A DNA stretch of 64,000 nucleotides from Bacteroidia bacterium (GTDB taxonomy: Bacteria; Bacteroidota; Bacteroidia; Cytophagales; Cyclobacteriaceae). Below are positions 59,816-64,000 of this stretch, one piece after another; positions within the stretch are counted from its first letter, which is position 1, and the number at the start of each line of letters is the position of its first letter. Under the pieces are notes generated by a model. That model saw only the letters and a list, made by a program, of their open reading frames with translations, had not been told where the DNA came from and did not search any database. The stretch is from positions 62,001 to 126,000 of the forward strand of contig JAUILA010000002.1 of NCBI GenBank assembly GCA_030432655.1, given 5' to 3'. Both the position numbers and the translations under genes were made by a program.

Positions 59816-62365
59816 CTATCTGGTCGCACCGCTGCTTATATCCCTGCCATAGAAAATAGCATTTAAAAGCATTTTATTGGTTCCGTACCAGAATGCCCGG
59901 AATGCAGGTTTGCTGTTGAAACCAATTACTCTGCCACGGCCGGGCGAACTCACCAGTAAAGCCGACGTATTTGAAATAGCCCGGGCATTTCCTGGAGAAA
60001 TATACCCGCTGACAAGAGGATCTGCTGTGAAAAGCAATGGATTGGCAAACGGATTAGAGGCGGGTTTCATAAATTGTTCATCATTTTTAAAGAGTGCTAT
60101 ATTTTCATGATAGTAGCCGTAAAGCAATGGATTGGTTAGGTCGGCCCGTGCCATGAAAATCGACCCGCCGATCTCCTGGGCTCCGCGTGTTTCTGAAAGC
60201 AGCCCGTAAGGACGCTGATTGGTTGAATCGTTCCGGTCAGCTGAGGTGAAATCAAAACTTCCTATACCTGACCCGTTCAGATAGGAGAGTGCACTGCCAA
60301 AGGCCACGATCGTACCCCCATCCTGAACCCAGCTTCTCAATTTATCCCGCTCCGACTCACTCAGTGAATAGCGACCCGACACCATGATCAGAACATTATA
60401 TCTGTTCAGGTCAGCACTGCCGATGTTGTCTGCCGATAACAGGGTGGATGGAATCTTGTATCGCTGATCCATCAGGTACCAGATTTCACCTGCATCGTAG
60501 GAGCGAACACCATCACCGGCCAGGATGGCTACTGATGGTTTTTCAATGGTTGTGAAAGAAGGACTCCCGAGACTGCGGCCTTCGTAGTCAAGTCCGGTGG
60601 AGACAGGCTGAATGGTCAGGAAATTCTCCCGTGCCAGCCCGGCCATATATTGGTTAAGCGTGTCCATTTGCTGAATGCCTGAGGCAACCACCAGGCTGCC
60701 ACGCGGATATTCCTTGCCGCCGGCATTAAATTTTTCATTTGCGACGCGAACCTTCAGACCGTTGTCCAGTAACTGGTAAACGGCCCGGTGGGTATAGTAG
60801 CCGTAGGGTTCAAATACATACGCATAAGGAGTTCCATCCGTGCTGAGCAGTTGGCCTTCCGTAGCGGCGTCACCATCAAATTCATCACCTAACAATCCTG
60901 CATCGCGGCTGCCGCCCGGTCGGAAATCCACGCCAAAGGCCAGGGGTAGTGTCCAGGTACTGATATCGTAAAAAAGACTGTCGGTGAATGTTGTTCGGCG
61001 CTCAAACATTGCCTCTATCAGTTTATATTGTGGCTGAACCAGTGGAATACCCAGTAATTCATCCGGTTGGTAACGAATGCCATTGATGGTTGTTCCCTCG
61101 TTCAGGTGCTGAACCGTGATGTCATGCCGCGCGATTAATTGGCCCATATGGTAAAGCCGGGCCTTGTCCCGTGATCCGATCAGGTATACACGGTTCTCCG
61201 CATTTCGCGCTTCCTGCATCGCCTCTTTATAAAAGTTCTGCTGGTGGTCCAGGAATTCCTCCCGGAGAGCTACCGCGGCTTCAAGTGTTGACAGCGATGT
61301 GGTAAACTGGTTCCGGATGGTAAATGGGAACGTGAGTACACCAAAATCATTCTCCTGGGCATGCCCCCTGGAACTGGCTTGTTCGAACAGGATGCCAACA
61401 GCTCCGTTAATGTCAGGATATGTGGAGCCTTTCCCATAATAATAGTCATCGTAGCTCTCTTTGGTATAATAGAGGGAGCCTATCTTATCAAGTGCCGCGG
61501 CATGAAATTTCCCCATTTCCTCAGTAAGCCGGTAGGTCTCGGCAGGGGTCAGCGGATTATTACGTGAAGGGATGCCTGGCTGGAAAAAGAAGGTGGAATT
61601 GGTTCCCATTTCGTGGTGATCAGTCAGGATATTGGGCTTCCAGTCATGAAATGTTTTAAGCCGCGCCTGGGATTCAGGCAGCTGCGCTGGAAGCCAGTCC
61701 CTGTTCAGATCAAACCAATAGTGATTGGTTCGTCCGCCCGGCCAGGGCTCATCGAATTCAACCGAGCCGGGGTCTGAAACCTGTGTAAGGCTTTTTCGAC
61801 TGTTCACCCAGCTGGCAAACCGGTTAAGTCCGTCCGGGTTAAATGACGGGTCAAGCAGAATGATGGTATTACTTAAGAGCTCATCAATTTCCGGACCCTG
61901 TGCAGCGGCCAGGTGATAGGCTACCAGCATGGAAGCATTGCTTCCGCTCGCCTCGTTGCCGTGAATGCTGTACCCCATGTATACGACCATGGGGATATCA
62001 TCCCTGTTTCCCGCTTCAGCCGACGGATCGGACCAGGCAAGGTGTTGTTGACGCAGCGTTTCCAGGTTTCGCTGATTTTCCGGTGAGGTGATTTTCAGGA
62101 CCATTAATGGCCTTCCTTCAAAAGTATGGCCGGTCACCGAAAGTGATATCCGGTCCGATGCCTCAGCCAGGACACCCATGTACATCACAAGCTTATCGTG
62201 ACTCACATGCCATTCCCCAACTTCGTGACCGATAATTTCTTTTGGAGTGGGAATGGAAGGATCGTAATCGTTTGAATCACCTGTATAATAGGATAATGGT
62301 TGCTGAGCCACCGCAAAAACCGGGACCAGCATTATGAACAAGGCCTTAATTATGCTGTTTATCAT
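59816..62365 (-). CDS. M14-family zinc carboxypeptidase, large secreted form
   Basis: An 849-residue exported metallopeptidase. Signal peptide to FAVAQ (residue 20). The catalytic domain (about 35-400) has zinc ligands H135 and E138 (YSIHGNEASG) and a histidine at 250 (TDHHEMG), with the substrate-binding FDLNRDW (218-224). The C-terminal 400 residues are a large extension with a glutamine-amidotransferase-like segment (NVLIMVSGRYSLSESERDKL, GGTIVAFGSALSYLNGSG), as in many Bacteroidota M14 proteins. It probably degrades extracellular peptides for nutrition. It is followed divergently by the TonB receptor gene. Confidence 0.9.
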   Translation of the reverse strand: MINSIIKALFIMLVPVFAVAQQPLSYYTGDSNDYDPSIPTPKEIIGHEVGEWHVSHDKLVMYMGVLAEASDRISLSVTGHTFEGRPLMVLKITSPENQRNLETLRQQHLAWSDPSAEAGNRDDIPMVVYMGYSIHGNEASGSNASMLVAYHLAAAQGPEIDELLSNTIILLDPSFNPDGLNRFASWVNSRKSLTQVSDPGSVEFDEPWPGGRTNHYWFDLNRDWLPAQLPESQARLKTFHDWKPNILTDHHEMGTNSTFFFQPGIPSRNNPLTPAETYRLTEEMGKFHAAALDKIGSLYYTKESYDDYYYGKGSTYPDINGAVGILFEQASSRGHAQENDFGVLTFPFTIRNQFTTSLSTLEAAVALREEFLDHQQNFYKEAMQEARNAENRVYLIGSRDKARLYHMGQLIARHDITVQHLNEGTTINGIRYQPDELLGIPLVQPQYKLIEAMFERRTTFTDSLFYDISTWTLPLAFGVDFRPGGSRDAGLLGDEFDGDAATEGQLLSTDGTPYAYVFEPYGYYTHRAVYQLLDNGLKVRVANEKFNAGGKEYPRGSLVVASGIQQMDTLNQYMAGLARENFLTIQPVSTGLDYEGRSLGSPSFTTIEKPSVAILAGDGVRSYDAGEIWYLMDQRYKIPSTLLSADNIGSADLNRYNVLIMVSGRYSLSESERDKLRSWVQDGGTIVAFGSALSYLNGSGIGSFDFTSADRNDSTNQRPYGLLSETRGAQEIGGSIFMARADLTNPLLYGYYHENIALFKNDEQFMKPASNPFANPLLFTADPLVSGYISPGNARAISNTSALLVSSPGRGRVIGFNSKPAFRAFWYGTNKMLLNAIFYGRDISSGATR

Positions 62366-62511
62366 GTGTATTTAAGAAATTCTTGTGTTAACTTATTATC
62401 GTTAATGGCTTGAAAATGAGACGGACAATTGCGTAACATTGAGTTAACATTGTCAGTGTTTTTTTTGCACTAAATTAAAACTGAAGTCAATCGAAAGGGA
62501 AATTTACCTAT

Positions 62512-62519
62512 TACCTTTG
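62512..62519 (+). promoter_or_regulatory. -7 box of the TonB receptor gene
   Basis: TACCTTTG matches TAnnTTTG exactly, 59 bases before the ATG. No TTG is seen near -33. Confidence 0.4.
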
Positions 62520-62578
62520 ACCTGCCAAAAAATAGTATGGTCTATTCTTTTTTTACGTTCAATCATAAACATGCAATT

Positions 62579-64000
62579 ATGCTAAAAAATCTACTGTCTA
62601 TTTGTTTGATACTTCTGCTGACAGGAATAACCGGTGAGGTATTCGGACAAGGTGTTACGACTTCTGCCATGAGTGGTAGAATTACAGATGAAACAGGAGA
62701 GGCGTTGCCGGGAGCAACAATTATCGCGGTGCACACTCCGACCGGCAGCCAATACGGGAACGTCACGGATACGGAAGGATTTTTCCGGATTCCGAATATG
62801 CGGGTCGGCGGTCCGTATAAAGTGACAATTTCTTTTGTTGGGTACCAGACCTGGGAGAATCCTTCCATTTACCTGACACTGGGACAAACCTACGGGGTTA
62901 ACGTACAGCTGGCTGAAGAGGCTACTGAGCTGAGTGAAGTGCTGATAACCGCTGATAGAAATGATGTGTTTGACGGGAACAGGACCGGCCAGGAAACTGT
63001 TGTCGATCAGAATACCATAGAGGCGCTGCCTACGGTATCCAGGTCACTCGGGGACTATGTACGATATAACCCCCTGGCCAATATTCAGGAAGACACGGAT
63101 GGATTTGCTATATCTATTGCAGGTCAGAATAACAGATTCAATACCATTTACATTGATGGTGCGGTGAACAATGACGTGTTTGGTCTTGCCGGTAGTGGTA
63201 CAAATGGCGGACAAACAGGTGTGCAGCCGGTCAGTATTGATGCGATCGAGCAATTCCAGGTGTCCGTGGCTCCTTTCGATGTTCGGCAAAGTGGATTTGC
63301 CGGGGGTGCGATCAACGCTGTAACACGGAGTGGTACCAATGAAGTGGAAGGTTCTGCTTATTATTTCTGGAGAAATGAAAACCTGGCAGGAAAAACGCCG
63401 ACCGATAACGAAGATATCGATCGCGAAAAACTTGCCGAGTTTACCGCTAAAACATATGGATTCCGTCTGGGCGGACCAATCGTAAAAGATAAAGTATTCT
63501 TCTTTGTTAATGGTGAAATTCAGCGCGATGATCGTCCGCAACCCTTTGACTTTAATAATTACAGAGGTTCTGCCACACGTGATGACCTGAATCAACTGGC
63601 CTCATTTCTGCGTGACAACTATAATTATGATCCGGGAGGATTTGAAAACAATACGGCTTACCTGGACAGTGAAAAAATCCTCGGTAAGATTGACTGGAAT
63701 ATCAGTGAAAGCCATAAGCTGACCTTACGTCATTCCTATGTCAGGGCAGAGAATCTGGAAGCGCGGAGTTCTTCTCCGACATTCCTCGGGTTTAACAACG
63801 GATCTGAGTTCTTTATCTCCACCACCAACTCCACAGCACTTGAACTCTCAAGTACTATCGGGAACAATATGTTTAATAAGCTCACGGTAGGAGCGACCAT
63901 CGTTCGTGACGACCGTGATCCGCTCGGTGATCCGTTCCCTACTATTCGTATAAGTCAGCCAGGTGACGATAACATTCCTGATACAAACATTGAAATCGGA
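62579..64000 (+). CDS. TonB-dependent receptor with carboxypeptidase-like domain (partial, continues past the window)
   Basis: The first 474 codons of an outer-membrane receptor, open to the last base. The frame begins at the ATG at 62579 with a signal peptide (LLSICLILLLTGITGEVFGQ). A carboxypeptidase D-like regulatory domain follows (SGRITDETGEALPGATIIAV, SFVGYQTWENPSIY), then a plug (LPTVSRSLGDYVRYNPLA, YIDGAVNNDVFGLAGSG, GFAGGAINAVTRSGTNEVEG) and the first barrel strands (YYFWRNENLAG, GGPIVKDKVFFFVNGEIQRDD). This is the Oar-like OmpA-related receptor class. No SusD is visible before the window ends. The divergent M14 peptidase gene suggests peptide uptake, by inference. Confidence 0.92.
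   Translation, partial: MLKNLLSICLILLLTGITGEVFGQGVTTSAMSGRITDETGEALPGATIIAVHTPTGSQYGNVTDTEGFFRIPNMRVGGPYKVTISFVGYQTWENPSIYLTLGQTYGVNVQLAEEATELSEVLITADRNDVFDGNRTGQETVVDQNTIEALPTVSRSLGDYVRYNPLANIQEDTDGFAISIAGQNNRFNTIYIDGAVNNDVFGLAGSGTNGGQTGVQPVSIDAIEQFQVSVAPFDVRQSGFAGGAINAVTRSGTNEVEGSAYYFWRNENLAGKTPTDNEDIDREKLAEFTAKTYGFRLGGPIVKDKVFFFVNGEIQRDDRPQPFDFNNYRGSATRDDLNQLASFLRDNYNYDPGGFENNTAYLDSEKILGKIDWNISESHKLTLRHSYVRAENLEARSSSPTFLGFNNGSEFFISTTNSTALELSSTIGNNMFNKLTVGATIVRDDRDPLGDPFPTIRISQPGDDNIPDTNIEIG

Overview
The window comes from a chromosome of the phylum Bacteroidota, most probably order Cytophagales. The evidence is a SusC/SusD pair, TonB-linked receptors with carboxypeptidase-like N-terminal domains, CHRD and head-GIN lipoproteins, the DUF6089, DUF4230 and DUF4783 families, perfect TAnnTTTG -7 promoter boxes, weak Shine-Dalgarno signals, and the gene order YqeY, CvpA, PabA, hydrolase, CBS, NAD kinase, DUF6089, UppS, BamA, OmpH. 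The genus cannot be named from the sequence.

Bases 1-6520 look like one end of a small integrative element lodged at the 3' end of a tRNA-Pro(CGG) gene (6522-6596, minus strand). In order it holds a tyrosine recombinase (probably cut at its N-terminus by the window edge), an unknown coiled-coil protein, an inverted AT-rich class II Fic gene, an excisionase-like HTH protein, a VapE/SF3-type helicase, a cluster of TGCTACA iterons around an AT-rich core, a Toprim primase-like protein without zinc ligands, and a two-TM peptide. No relaxase or capsid gene is visible. This helicase, iteron and primase unit resembles the replicon of phage-satellite islands (SaPI/PICI) and is the most interesting part of the window.

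From 6.6 to 16 kb the genes serve the cell envelope: a FadL-like barrel, a large tyrosine/glycine-rich secreted protein with three repeat modules, a small barrel, and an orphan SusC/SusD pair. From 16 to 19.8 kb are tRNA-Gly(CCC), a repeat-bracketed SnoaL-like lipoprotein, FabG and dihydrolipoyl dehydrogenase. From 19.9 to 26.3 kb are a four-repeat CHRD lipoprotein, a 1375-residue TPR protein and a lysine-rich secreted protein.

From 26.3 to 39.8 kb is mixed core metabolism and housekeeping: DeoC, AcyP, an SDR, a lipid acyltransferase, a SNF2 helicase, a LolC/E-like permease, RbfA, a multi-TM protein, RpiB, TatC, GlyA, a head-GIN lipoprotein and PdxJ. From 39.8 to 50.3 kb a long rightward gene cluster ends in the outer-membrane assembly group UppS, BamA, OmpH, OmpH. 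From 50.4 to 64 kb are an LD-carboxypeptidase, a fused HyuA-HyuB enzyme, a DUF4230 protein, an ATP-grasp enzyme with DinB partner, RecX, a YcxB-like protein, NadC, a DUF4783 protein, a large M14 peptidase, and the first 1.4 kb of a TonB-dependent receptor that leaves the window. No gene-free stretch exceeds 300 bases.
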